From CAYJBH01 sp964369445 (lineage in GTDB: Bacteria > Bacillota > Clostridia > Oscillospirales > Ruminococcaceae), in the NCBI GenBank assembly GCA_964369445.1, contig CAYJFU010000013.1, positions 1 to 40,016 on the forward strand: DNA of 40,016 bases, in the 5' to 3' direction. Below, piece after piece: positions 6,142 to 13,857 of this stretch. Below the pieces are notes generated by a model. The model made no database searches. It saw nothing but the letters and a program-made list of their open reading frames with translations, and had not been told where the DNA came from. A program made the position numbers and the translations under genes. Within the stretch, counting starts at the first letter, position 1; each line of letters starts with the position of its first letter.

Positions 6142-8505
6142 ATGAACGATGTTCTAAACAGGCCTAAACATTATAAATATCGCGCGGTTTTTTTGTGGGC
6201 ATTTGCCATAGCGCTCATAATGCTACTGCCCTTTTTAATTTACGACAAGGGATTTTTTCTGTACTGCGGCGACTTTAACTCGCAGCAGATACCATTTGCC
6301 ACTTTCTTAACACAGTGGTTTGGCGAGGGGTTTCCCTCCTATGATTTTGGCATCGACCTCGGTGGCGGCGTCATAAACTCCTTTAGTTTTTACATGATAG
6401 GTTCACCGTTTTTTGCATTGCTTATGCTTTTGCCGACGGCAGTGATTCCGTATGCAATGGCACCGATGCTCTGCGTCAAGTTTGGCGTTGCGGCGGTGTG
6501 TGCCTACCTTTATATTAAGCGCTATATATATAATCCCCATGTTGTGCTCATATCCTCACTGCTTTTTGCATTTTGTGGGTTTAACGTCTACAATATTTTT
6601 TTCAACCACTTTTTAGACCCCGTCGTCATCTTTCCGCTGTTGCTTTATGCAATGGACGAATTTGTGTACAACAAAAGGCGCGGACTGTTTGCCGGCGCTG
6701 TGGCGCTCTGCTTTATCACCAACTACTTTTTCTTTATGGGGCAGGTTGTCTTTTTGATAATATACTTTTTCGCAAAGCTTGCAACTCGCGAATATCGCAT
6801 TACGCTAAAGGAGTTTGGACTGCTTGCGCTTGAAAGTGTGCTCGGTGTGTTTATTGGCGGCATATTTGCGATACCTGCCTTTGTCAGCCTGCTTGACAAT
6901 TCACGCTCGACGCAGACAGCCACCGGCTACAACCTGCTCTTACACGGTACGTCACAACAGTACTGGGCGATAATAAGCTCGCTGTTTTTTCCGCCGGATC
7001 CTCCTTATATGCCGAATGTGTTTCGCGACGGCGCTATCAAATGGACGAGCATGTCGTTTTATCTGCCGGTGTTCTCCTGTGCCGGCGCGCTTGCCTTTGT
7101 GCGCACACGTAAAAACAGTGCATTCAAATACATCATGCTTATATGCCTTGGAATGGCGCTCGTGCCGATACTCAACAGCGCATTTTACGTTTTAAACAGC
7201 TCCTACTACTCGCGTTGGTTTTATATGCCGATACTAATTATGTGCCTTGCTACCGGCAAGGTGTTGGAGCAAGTTAACACAGCCGCACTAAAAAAATCGG
7301 TGCTGACCATAGCTGTTGTAATAGCACTTTACAGCCTGTTCGGTCTTGTGCCAAACGGCAGCACCGATGGTTTGCCCATCGGCGTTGCCGACAACACCGC
7401 ACTTTTTTGGCTGACGCTCGGCACCGCCCTTTTCGGTGTTGTGTTTGTATACCTGTGGCTTGTCTTTTTCAAAAAAAGCGAGATAAAATATCATGTGCTG
7501 ATTTTGTTTGTCGCGTTTTTCAGTGCTACCTACGGCATAATTCACATAGCGTCCGGCAAGATACCTCAACTGGAGGGGGACAGTAACTACAAGGCGCAAA
7601 CCTATGACATTGTGTCGGAGGACATGCTCGGCGAGGATGAAGAATTTTTCCGCGTCGATACCTTTGGTGCTTATGATAACCTCGGTCTGCACCTGGATCT
7701 CAACAGCATACAGTTTTTTAACAGCTCGGTGACACCGTCGATACTGCAATTTTATCCGTCGGTGGGGGTCAAACGCGATGTCTCATCCAAACCCGAGTGG
7801 GATAAATACGCACTGCGCTCTCTTTTATCGGTGAAATACCTGCTGGTGCCAAATTCTAAGCTCGAAGATTTTTCAATGCAGGCGCAATACGGATTTGTGG
7901 CATATGAAAACAACAGTGAATATACTATTTATAGGAACGAACATTTTCTTCCTATGGGTCTGGCACTTGACAACTATATGCTGTGGGATGACTATCAAAC
8001 CATCGCGGAAGCACAGCGTTCCGATGTGCTTTTAAAGGCTTTGGTCATTCAGCCGGAGGATTATGAGCAACTCGGCCTAAACCTTGAGCGGTTGCCCGTG
8101 ACGGGACTTACGACAGGTTATGACGCGTTTATTGAGGACGTTGCGCACCTGCGGCAGAGCACGGCATATAACTTTGTCGACACAGGAAGTGGATTTACCG
8201 CTGAGATAAACATGGCAAGCGAAAAACCCGTGATGTTTGCAGTGCCGTACGACAAAGGTTTTACCGCTTACGTAGATGGGGTCGAAACCGACATTTATAA
8301 CGTGAACGGCGGCCTTTGCGCTATAAATGTACCGCAAGGCGAGCACGACATTGAGTTTGTCTATCAAACACCGTACCTATTATTTTGTAGTGTTTTAGCA
8401 TTTGCGGCGTTGGTTGGCTTGATTGTGTATGTTATAATTGCCCGAAAAAAATCTTTTGTTGCTAAAAACAGCAATTTTCATGATAATTATTCTTCTGGTT
8501 GTTGA
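6142..8505 (+). CDS. YfhO-family polytopic membrane protein (GT-C-like)
   Basis: This 787-residue protein has many hydrophobic segments (first at about residues 14-32) and the early extracytoplasmic motif GDFNSQQIPF followed by YDFGIDLGGGVINSFSFY, typical of the YfhO family. A soluble stretch occupies roughly residues 470-735, and a final membrane segment with a basic cytoplasmic tail closes the protein. In Bacillus subtilis YfhO works with the undecaprenyl-phosphate glycosyltransferase CsbB to add GlcNAc to lipoteichoic acid, so a flippase/GT-C role in envelope glycosylation is plausible; no csbB-like gene is present here. The ATG at 6142 follows a strong TAGGAGG. An upstream in-frame start at 6070 is rejected. 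Its stop codon lies within the promoter of the next gene. Confidence 0.85.
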   Translation: MNDVLNRPKHYKYRAVFLWAFAIALIMLLPFLIYDKGFFLYCGDFNSQQIPFATFLTQWFGEGFPSYDFGIDLGGGVINSFSFYMIGSPFFALLMLLPTAVIPYAMAPMLCVKFGVAAVCAYLYIKRYIYNPHVVLISSLLFAFCGFNVYNIFFNHFLDPVVIFPLLLYAMDEFVYNKRRGLFAGAVALCFITNYFFFMGQVVFLIIYFFAKLATREYRITLKEFGLLALESVLGVFIGGIFAIPAFVSLLDNSRSTQTATGYNLLLHGTSQQYWAIISSLFFPPDPPYMPNVFRDGAIKWTSMSFYLPVFSCAGALAFVRTRKNSAFKYIMLICLGMALVPILNSAFYVLNSSYYSRWFYMPILIMCLATGKVLEQVNTAALKKSVLTIAVVIALYSLFGLVPNGSTDGLPIGVADNTALFWLTLGTALFGVVFVYLWLVFFKKSEIKYHVLILFVAFFSATYGIIHIASGKIPQLEGDSNYKAQTYDIVSEDMLGEDEEFFRVDTFGAYDNLGLHLDLNSIQFFNSSVTPSILQFYPSVGVKRDVSSKPEWDKYALRSLLSVKYLLVPNSKLEDFSMQAQYGFVAYENNSEYTIYRNEHFLPMGLALDNYMLWDDYQTIAEAQRSDVLLKALVIQPEDYEQLGLNLERLPVTGLTTGYDAFIEDVAHLRQSTAYNFVDTGSGFTAEINMASEKPVMFAVPYDKGFTAYVDGVETDIYNVNGGLCAINVPQGEHDIEFVYQTPYLLFCSVLAFAALVGLIVYVIIARKKSFVAKNSNFHDNYSSGC

Positions 8506-8530
8506 CACACATTTTACACTTTGATATAAT
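8502..8530 (+). promoter_or_regulatory. Consensus promoter of the PilZ gene, overlapping the yfhO stop
   Basis: TTGACA at 8502-8507 and TATAAT at 8525-8530 are perfect hexamers with a 17-base spacer. The TGA stop of the YfhO gene (8503-8505) is part of the -35 box. The start of transcription would be near 8537, leaving a leader of about 140 bases. Confidence 0.88.
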
Positions 8531-8541
8531 TTAAGTATATA

Positions 8542-8614
8542 GTTGATTTATCAACCTATTGCTCTCTCACTTAAGGCGCGCTGGAAAGACCAAAAAGAAA
8601 CACAGCTGTGTTTC
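8542..8614 (+). repeat. Two palindromes in the PilZ-gene leader
   Basis: GTTGAT-TT-ATCAAC (8542-8555) lies just after the predicted transcription start, and a perfect 18-base palindrome GAAACACAGCTGTGTTTC lies at 8597-8614. The first is placed like a repressor operator; either could also form an mRNA hairpin. No known riboswitch core was recognised in the leader. Confidence 0.5.
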
Positions 8615-8676
8615 GATTGTTGTGATATTTTGCTCTTTTAAACTTAGCAGTACCTAAAAGCAATGCGGAGGTGTTA

Positions 8677-9333
8677 ATGAATATAGTTGAATTGCCGGTT
8701 GGTGCATCGGTGGAGGTGTTTTCGGTATCCGGTGCCGGCGAGCGCATTAGCTTTAAAACGAAGGTGGAGGACATAAGAAACAAAAACATTGTTGTGGTGT
8801 GGGTCAACGATGTGTTACCGCGTTACACCGCTGCACGCACCTTTGATGTTTTTTATCGACATCAGGGTGACGATCATATGTGGGAGATGCAAAACGAGGG
8901 TATCGAACGCTCGATGGAAGGTTTTTTGTACTTTCGCATGAAGGTTGTAGACCCGGAAAGTGAAATTTCCTCACGTCGCGAACATTTTAGAATTACATAT
9001 CTCAGTACGGGATTATTGCACTTCGTGGACGAAAGCTCGAACCTTTCGGCGAACACCGAAGTCGACCTTGTCGATATCAGCGGCGGCGGTGTTGCCGTAC
9101 TTGCCGACGTACTCATATCGCAGGACAAACTGGCAAGACTGGCTTTTAAATTGGGTGCAGAGGAGATGCTTTTGCCGCTTAAAGTTGTCAGCCGTGAAGA
9201 TATGCCGGACGGATTTAGGGTGCCGTACCGCTACCGCTGTAAATGGGACATGATTTCTGTCGGCATGGAGGAGAAAATAGTACGGTTTGTATTCCAGCGA
9301 CAGCGCGATATGAGAAATAAGAACGAAAGGTAG
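8677..9333 (+). CDS. PilZ-domain protein, YcgR-like cyclic-di-GMP receptor
   Basis: The 218-residue protein has two parts: an N-terminal YcgR-like beta domain (residues about 1-95) and a C-terminal PilZ domain. The PilZ binding motif is complete: R100-R101-E-H-F-R105, the RxxxR-type segment, and D133-I-S-G-G-G138, the [D/N]xSxxG segment, which together bind cyclic-di-GMP. YcgR relatives act as flagellar brakes or regulate secretion and surface polysaccharide. No flagellar gene lies in the window, and the neighbours (YfhO upstream, an acylation cassette downstream) point more to envelope control; that is inference. The ATG at 8677 follows GGAGG. It has its own consensus promoter and a terminator after it. 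Confidence 0.88.
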   Translation: MNIVELPVGASVEVFSVSGAGERISFKTKVEDIRNKNIVVVWVNDVLPRYTAARTFDVFYRHQGDDHMWEMQNEGIERSMEGFLYFRMKVVDPESEISSRREHFRITYLSTGLLHFVDESSNLSANTEVDLVDISGGGVAVLADVLISQDKLARLAFKLGAEEMLLPLKVVSREDMPDGFRVPYRYRCKWDMISVGMEEKIVRFVFQRQRDMRNKNER

Positions 9334-9383
9334 CGCACAAAGCGGTGCTACGCTAAAGTTAATGTACATAATTTTGTTTTTTC

Positions 9384-9425
9384 AAACTACTACTCCCGTC
9401 ATTTGCAGGGGTAGTAGTTTCTTAA
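9384..9425 (+). terminator. Terminator after the PilZ gene
   Basis: AAACTACTAC plus TCC (9384-9396) pairs with GGGGTAGTAGTTT's complementary arm (9408-9420) in about 13 bp including one G-T wobble that only works on the + strand, followed by TTTCTTAATT. The T tract is short, so termination may be partial. Confidence 0.65.
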
Positions 9426-9446
9426 TTGCACGACAAACTTATTAAA

Positions 9447-9516
9447 TGAAGAGCGTACCTAACCTTTCAGTATAAGCTACCCACTCTTGGCGGGAACCTT
9501 ACACCGACACTCTTCA
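9447..9516 (-). ncRNA. Candidate small structured RNA of unknown class
   Basis: The minus strand of these 70 bases folds into three helices with no mismatch. P1 pairs TGAAGAGTGT with ACGCTCTTCA (10 bp); P2 pairs CGGTGTAAG with CTTATACTG (9 bp); P3 pairs CCCGC with GTGGG around a CAAGA loop (5 bp). An 11-base A/G/T-rich bulge (AAAGGTTAGGT) lies between the P2 and P1 right arms. Four of the 24 pairs are G-U; on the + strand these would be A-C mismatches, so the minus strand is the likely template sense. An extended -10 promoter ends eight bases upstream. I cannot match it to a known RNA class, and its 3' end is unclear because no U tract follows. Confidence 0.45.
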
Positions 9517-9524
9517 AAAATTGT

Positions 9525-9533
9525 ATTATATCA
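9525..9533 (-). promoter_or_regulatory. Extended -10 promoter for the minus-strand RNA candidate
   Basis: The minus strand reads TGATATAAT (plus 9533-9525), a TGn-extended -10 box. A start 7-8 bases further would fall at the first base of helix P1 of the candidate RNA. No good -35 box is present, which extended -10 promoters tolerate. It is interleaved with the divergent + strand promoter. Confidence 0.45.
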
Positions 9534-9537
9534 GCAC

Positions 9538-9566
9538 TTGAATTTTGCCGCGTTTTGTTATATAAT
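9538..9566 (+). promoter_or_regulatory. Promoter of the fkbH-like operon
   Basis: TTGAAT at 9538-9543 and a perfect TATAAT at 9561-9566 are separated by 17 bases. Transcription would begin near 9573 and probably covers the fkbH-like gene through the aminotransferase, since those genes are 1 to 21 bases apart. Confidence 0.85.
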
Positions 9567-9625
9567 AGCAATATTAACAATTTGGGAAAAGTACACAGGT
9601 GGGGAACACCTATCGGCTGTATGTA

Positions 9626-11422
9626 ATGTCAAAGAAAGTATATGAGGTTATTTTGGGTATAATCAGCTATCCGCTCGATGCGGCATACATAATGAAGAAG
9701 AAGCGTAGCTTATTAAAATCCGCAAAGGCTCAAAGCGGTCTTGTTGCAAAAAAAATAGCGCTTGTCGGCGGCTCTACGATAGGTGACATAAAAACCGTTC
9801 TGGAGCTTTTTTTGTGCGATAACGGCATAGCGCCCGAGTTTTATGAGGGTGGCTATAACAGCTTTTTTGAGGACGTCGTGTTTGACGATGGGTCACTTAA
9901 AGCGTTTGCGCCGGACATTATCTATGTGCACACCTCGGTGCGTAACGTCAAGTTTCCCGATTTTACCGCCACCGGTGAAGAGGTGACGGTATTTGCAAAA
10001 CAGCAATTTTCACGCTTTGAAGCGGTGCTAAACGCGGCAAAACAAATGGGTTGTACCGTCATACAAAACAACTTTGAGCTTCCGCCATACCGACCGGCAG
10101 GAAATGCCGAGGCGCGCTTTGCCGGCGGCAATGTTAGGTTTGTTCAGGTGCTAAACGACCTGCTTTTCAGCTACGCCGCCGAAAACAAACACGTGTATAT
10201 AAATGATATAAACTATCTCAGTGCACAGCTTGGACTGGACAGATGGCACGATGAGACGATGTATTATGCATACAAATATGTCCTGACACCCGAGTGCATA
10301 CCGTACCTGTGCGACAGCATAACCGCCATCGTGCGCGCTATATACGGCAAGAGTAAAAAAGCGGTTATACTTGACCTTGATAACACACTGTGGGGCGGTG
10401 TTATCGGCGATGACGGTGTGCAGGGTATTGAAATAGGCAACGAAAGTCCTCTTGGCATGGCGCACCTTGAACTGTGCCGCTTCGCACTGCGATTAAAGCA
10501 ACAGGGCATAATGCTGTCCGTCTGTTCCAAAAACGAGCGCGACACGGCGCTTTCGGGTTTCGAGCGTGAGGAGATGCCACTGAGCGTCGATGATTTTGTC
10601 TCGTTTACAGCGAACTGGGAGCCTAAGAGCGAAAACATAAAAGCCATAATACAGCAGATGAACATTTCCGCCGATGCCGCGGTTTTTGTTGATGACAACC
10701 CTGCGGAGCGACACATTGTCGAGGGGCAGGTGAGCGGTATAACGGTACCACTGCTGAGCGAGCCGGAAACATATGTCAAGACACTAAACAGGCTAAACGT
10801 ATTTGAGGTGGCACAGCTTACCGGTGATGACGGCAAGCGCACCGAGTTTATAAAAGCCAACGCACAGCGCGAGCAGGCACAGAGCAGTTTTGCAGATTAC
10901 GACGAATATCTCAAAAGCCTTGATATGAGCGCGGTTATGTCGCCGGTAACGCCTCAGAATATTGCACGTGTGACACAGCTTGTGAACAAAACAAACCAAT
11001 TCAATCTCACGACAAAGCGCTACACCGAGGCGGAGGTGGAACAGTTGATGAACAACAAGGACAACATCACGCTTTGCGCCACATTGAGCGACAGGTTCGG
11101 TGAAAACGGCATTGTAAGTGTGCTGTTTGCCAAAGTTGACGGCGATGTATGTGAAGTGGAGCTGTTTGTTATGAGTTGTCGCGTGTTTAAGCGCCGACTG
11201 GAGACCGCCGTAATGCAGGAGCTTATAGAGCAGGCGGTAAAGTGCGGTGTGAAAACGATAAAAGGGTGCTTTATACCGACGGCGAAAAACGCACCATGCG
11301 CATCGTATTACAGCGAATTTGGATTTAGCGAGACCAACGAGCAGGATGGTACACAATATTTTGAGCTTGCAACCGATAACTATCGGCAACAACAAACGCA
11401 TATAATAATAAAAAGGAGCTAA
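9626..11422 (+). CDS. FkbH-like protein (HAD-fold, acyl-carrier-protein loading)
   Basis: The protein (598 residues from the ATG at 9626) has the FkbH layout: an N-terminal region starting ISYPLDAAYIMKKKRSLL, an SGNH-like segment with VGGSTIGD, the HAD core with D250-L-D252-N-T254 (VILDLDNTLWGGVIGDDG) and VDDNPAERHIVEGQ, and a C-terminal GNAT-like region with VNKTNQFNLTTKRYTEAEV. Characterised relatives dephosphorylate 1,3-bisphosphoglycerate and load the glyceryl unit on an acyl carrier protein, and an ACP gene follows after one base. Other relatives in polysaccharide clusters are less well understood. The start is uncertain: a GTG at 9599 is in frame, but family N-termini fit the ATG better. 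Neither has a good ribosome site. Confidence 0.88.
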   Translation: MSKKVYEVILGIISYPLDAAYIMKKKRSLLKSAKAQSGLVAKKIALVGGSTIGDIKTVLELFLCDNGIAPEFYEGGYNSFFEDVVFDDGSLKAFAPDIIYVHTSVRNVKFPDFTATGEEVTVFAKQQFSRFEAVLNAAKQMGCTVIQNNFELPPYRPAGNAEARFAGGNVRFVQVLNDLLFSYAAENKHVYINDINYLSAQLGLDRWHDETMYYAYKYVLTPECIPYLCDSITAIVRAIYGKSKKAVILDLDNTLWGGVIGDDGVQGIEIGNESPLGMAHLELCRFALRLKQQGIMLSVCSKNERDTALSGFEREEMPLSVDDFVSFTANWEPKSENIKAIIQQMNISADAAVFVDDNPAERHIVEGQVSGITVPLLSEPETYVKTLNRLNVFEVAQLTGDDGKRTEFIKANAQREQAQSSFADYDEYLKSLDMSAVMSPVTPQNIARVTQLVNKTNQFNLTTKRYTEAEVEQLMNNKDNITLCATLSDRFGENGIVSVLFAKVDGDVCEVELFVMSCRVFKRRLETAVMQELIEQAVKCGVKTIKGCFIPTAKNAPCASYYSEFGFSETNEQDGTQYFELATDNYRQQQTHIIIKRS

Positions 11423-11423
11423 A

Positions 11424-11666
11424 ATGGACGAGAAAACTTTACTTTCACAGGTGCAGGAGATTTTTCACGATGTATTCGACGATGACACGCTTGTCATAAC
11501 ACGTGAGTCCAGTGCGGCAGATATCGAGGACTGGGATAGTTTAGAGCAGATAAACCTCTTAACTGCGATGGAAAAAAAGTTTAACGTCAAGTTCTCCCTC
11601 GGCGATGTGCGCAACCTGCAAAACGTCGGCGATCTACTTGACCTCATAATGCGCCTACTCGGTTAA
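11424..11666 (+). CDS. Acyl carrier protein of the FkbH cassette
   Basis: An 80-residue acidic protein with the PP-binding fold. Ser39 in DWDSLEQINLL is the expected 4'-phosphopantetheine attachment site, followed by FNVKFSLGDVRNLQNVGDLLDLI, which matches helix III of stand-alone carrier proteins. The sequence differs from fatty-acid AcpP (DSLEQ rather than DSLDTVE), so it is a dedicated carrier. The ATG at 11424 follows AAAGGAGCT that overlaps the end of the upstream gene; the one-base spacing suggests coupled translation with the FkbH-like protein, its presumed loading enzyme. Confidence 0.93.
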   Translation: MDEKTLLSQVQEIFHDVFDDDTLVITRESSAADIEDWDSLEQINLLTAMEKKFNVKFSLGDVRNLQNVGDLLDLIMRLLG

Positions 11667-11675
11667 TCGGTTGAT

Positions 11676-12098
11676 ATGAACGATTATACACTGCAAACTA
11701 TTAAAGTAGGTGACAGTGCACAGTTTAAGCGTGTCATAACTCAGGAGATGATGACACTATTTTTACAGCTGTCGGGCGACAACAACCCATTGCATGTCGA
11801 CAGTGAGTTTGCAAAACAACACGGTTTTGAATCCTGTGTGTGCTACGGCGGTATAACCATGTCGTTTTTTTCGACGCTTGCGGGTGTGTATATCCCAGGA
11901 AAACATTGCCTTTTGCACTCGCTTAAAAGCGTGTATAAAAAGCCGGTGTTTGTGGGGGATGAACTCACCGTGTCCGGCGAGGTATCGGAAGTAAACACTG
12001 TGTACGGCGAGATAACCGTCAAGGTGCGCATAACAAACCAGCACGGCGAGGTCGTAACACGCGGTACGATAAAAGCAGGCATAATGGATAGGCTCTGA
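11676..12098 (+). CDS. MaoC-like (R)-specific enoyl hydratase/dehydratase
   Basis: A 140-residue single hot-dog domain with the hydratase-2 motif: SGDNNPLHVDSEFA contains the catalytic pair D35 and H40, followed by FESCVCYGGITMSFFSTLAG. Such enzymes hydrate or dehydrate enoyl/3-hydroxyacyl thioesters. Being nine bases downstream of the carrier protein and upstream of a reductase, it probably acts on the acyl-ACP made by this cassette rather than in general fatty acid synthesis. No strong ribosome-binding site is seen before 11676, so translation may depend on the preceding gene. Confidence 0.88.
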   Translation: MNDYTLQTIKVGDSAQFKRVITQEMMTLFLQLSGDNNPLHVDSEFAKQHGFESCVCYGGITMSFFSTLAGVYIPGKHCLLHSLKSVYKKPVFVGDELTVSGEVSEVNTVYGEITVKVRITNQHGEVVTRGTIKAGIMDRL

Positions 12099-12107
12099 GG
12101 TAACACC

Positions 12108-12848
12108 ATGCGAAATGACATATATTTAATAACCGGTGCGTCCAGTGATGTCGGACTTGCCCTGTGCCGTGCGGTTGCACCACAGGCAACACTCATCGTT
12201 GCGACCGCCAACAGTGGCACCGAGGCACTAACCACGCTCGGTGAGGAGTTGTGCACCGCGCATCCATCGTTGCGTTTTTGCACAAAGCAGGCAGACCTTT
12301 CGCAGGCGCAGTGCACTGACAGGCTTATCGCATATCTTGCCGAGGAGGGTATAACCCCAACTCACTTTGTGCATCTGCCGGCACTGCGGCCGATAAACGC
12401 CAAACTGAAAAAGTTTGATCTTGACCGCTTTTACACCGACTTTGAGCTACAGGTGGGAAGTGCCGTCAAGCTGTGCAAAGCTATCATGCCGACAATGGCA
12501 AAGCATAAGTACGGCAGGGTGCTTTTTATGTTGACTTCCTATATCAACGATCCGCCCAAAAACATGACCTCCTATGTTACCGTTAAGATGGCGCTCGCAG
12601 GGTTGCTCAAAAGCCTAGCAGCGGACTTTGTCGCGGACGGCATAACCGTCAACGGTGTCGCGCCGTCGATGATGGAAACGAAGTTTTTATCCGACACCTC
12701 GGATTTGATAGTAGAGGCCGCCGCACAGGCGCATCCGATGCGCCGTAATGCCACCGTTGAAGATGTCGTTCCGGCAATGACGTTTTTGCTGTCGCCTCAA
12801 GCCGGCTATATCACAGGAAATATACTGCCGATAACAGGAGGGGCGTAA
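12108..12848 (+). CDS. Short-chain dehydrogenase/reductase, FabG-like
   Basis: A 246-residue classical-size SDR. The nucleotide-binding motif is TGASSDVG (residues 9-16), and the catalytic S144, Y156 and K160 are all present (LTSY...SYVTVK). The C-terminus ITGNILPITGGA is typical of FabG-type reductases. The usual NNAG motif after strand 4 is replaced by FVHLPAL, an uncommon substitution. The likely reaction is NAD(P)H-dependent reduction of a 3-oxoacyl-ACP, partnering the MaoC-like enzyme; a sugar substrate cannot be excluded. GAGG lies eight bases before the ATG. It ends one base before the acyltransferase gene. Confidence 0.87.
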   Translation: MRNDIYLITGASSDVGLALCRAVAPQATLIVATANSGTEALTTLGEELCTAHPSLRFCTKQADLSQAQCTDRLIAYLAEEGITPTHFVHLPALRPINAKLKKFDLDRFYTDFELQVGSAVKLCKAIMPTMAKHKYGRVLFMLTSYINDPPKNMTSYVTVKMALAGLLKSLAADFVADGITVNGVAPSMMETKFLSDTSDLIVEAAAQAHPMRRNATVEDVVPAMTFLLSPQAGYITGNILPITGGA

Positions 12849-12849
12849 C

Positions 12850-13836
12850 ATGCAGTATGAATTTCGCCTCGCCACCACCGAGGATGTTTTACCGGTTGTG
12901 GAGTTTTTAAACACCCACTGGGGACAGCCACACCCACTTGTCAACAACCCCGACTTGCGCAGTTACTACTATGAACAGGATAAAGAGTTCAACTTTTGCC
13001 TTTGTCTTGCTGAGGGGCGCATTGTCAGCGCGGCAGGGTTTATCTACACTTCAAAAAGGCGCGATGCCATATTTGTCAGCATCTGGTGTGCCGACAAGAC
13101 TGCTAAAGGCGCCGGCCTTGAACTGATGGAATGTATGGGGCGGCTGACCGGTGCGTCACTTGTCTGCTGTAACAACATAAGACCCAAAACGGCGGCGTTT
13201 TATGAGTTTTTGGGTTACAAGACAGGACGCTTCACCCATGCGTATATCCTTGCACCGCGCGAGTGCTATGAGATGGCACAGCCGGCAGGGGAGATTGCAT
13301 TTGCACCGACAGCGGTTCAGTTTTCGCTAAGGCCGCTGGACAACTTGCACGACATTGATGTTGCCGAGATCACTAAAGATGTTATGCCGCACAAGGATGC
13401 GCATTATCTGCAACATCGATACATTGACTATCCGTTTTGGAGCAGTGGCTACAAGTTGTACGCTCTCACCGACGGGCAGGAGGTCAAAGGGATACTTGTG
13501 ACGCGACAGGCGCGTTGCTACGACAGTTGCGCTTTGAGATTAACCGATTTTATTGGCGACCCGTCACAGCTTGCACATGTCGGACAGGCGGTCATGAACC
13601 TGCTGTTAGAGCAGGGTGCCGAGTACGCCGATATCTATGCTGCCGGGGTGGCGGACACAACACTTGAATCCGCGGGTTTTACCATAAGAACACCCGATGA
13701 CGATACAGTAATACCGAACTACACCGACCCACCACTGCAAAAGAGCAATACGGATTTTTACTATTTTACATCCGGCGACAGTAGGTTTGTCATGTACCGT
13801 AGCGACGGCGATGGCGACAGACCGCCGATGGACTAA
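12850..13836 (+). CDS. GNAT-fold acyltransferase, probably the last step of the cassette
   Basis: A 328-residue protein. The first half (residues about 1-135) resembles a GNAT domain: RLATTEDVLPVVEFLNTHW, an LAEGRIVSAAGFIYT strand and a TAAFYEFLGYKTGRF segment near the acyl-donor site. The second half is a further GNAT-like domain ending RFVMYRSDGDGDRPPM, a tail I associate with acyltransferases of surface polysaccharide clusters. Its job in this operon would be to move the ACP-bound acyl group to an amine or hydroxyl, perhaps an amino sugar; that is inference. The ATG at 12850 has GGAGGGG upstream overlapping the SDR stop. Confidence 0.72.
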   Translation: MQYEFRLATTEDVLPVVEFLNTHWGQPHPLVNNPDLRSYYYEQDKEFNFCLCLAEGRIVSAAGFIYTSKRRDAIFVSIWCADKTAKGAGLELMECMGRLTGASLVCCNNIRPKTAAFYEFLGYKTGRFTHAYILAPRECYEMAQPAGEIAFAPTAVQFSLRPLDNLHDIDVAEITKDVMPHKDAHYLQHRYIDYPFWSSGYKLYALTDGQEVKGILVTRQARCYDSCALRLTDFIGDPSQLAHVGQAVMNLLLEQGAEYADIYAAGVADTTLESAGFTIRTPDDDTVIPNYTDPPLQKSNTDFYYFTSGDSRFVMYRSDGDGDRPPMD

Positions 13837-13857
13837 GCAACACATTTGAGGAGAATT

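Noticed and set aside
8537..8676. c-di-GMP riboswitch in front of the PilZ gene
   Set aside because: The conserved GEMM-I bases and the c-di-GMP-II core were not found, so only palindromes are reported.
9447..9516. The structured element as a + strand riboswitch for the FkbH operon
   Set aside because: It lies upstream of the operon promoter, so it is not in that mRNA, and its pairing is worse on the + strand.
10264..10860. 198-codon minus-strand open frame inside the FkbH-like gene
   Set aside because: Shadow of the HAD domain; no promoter, ribosome site or recognisable motif.
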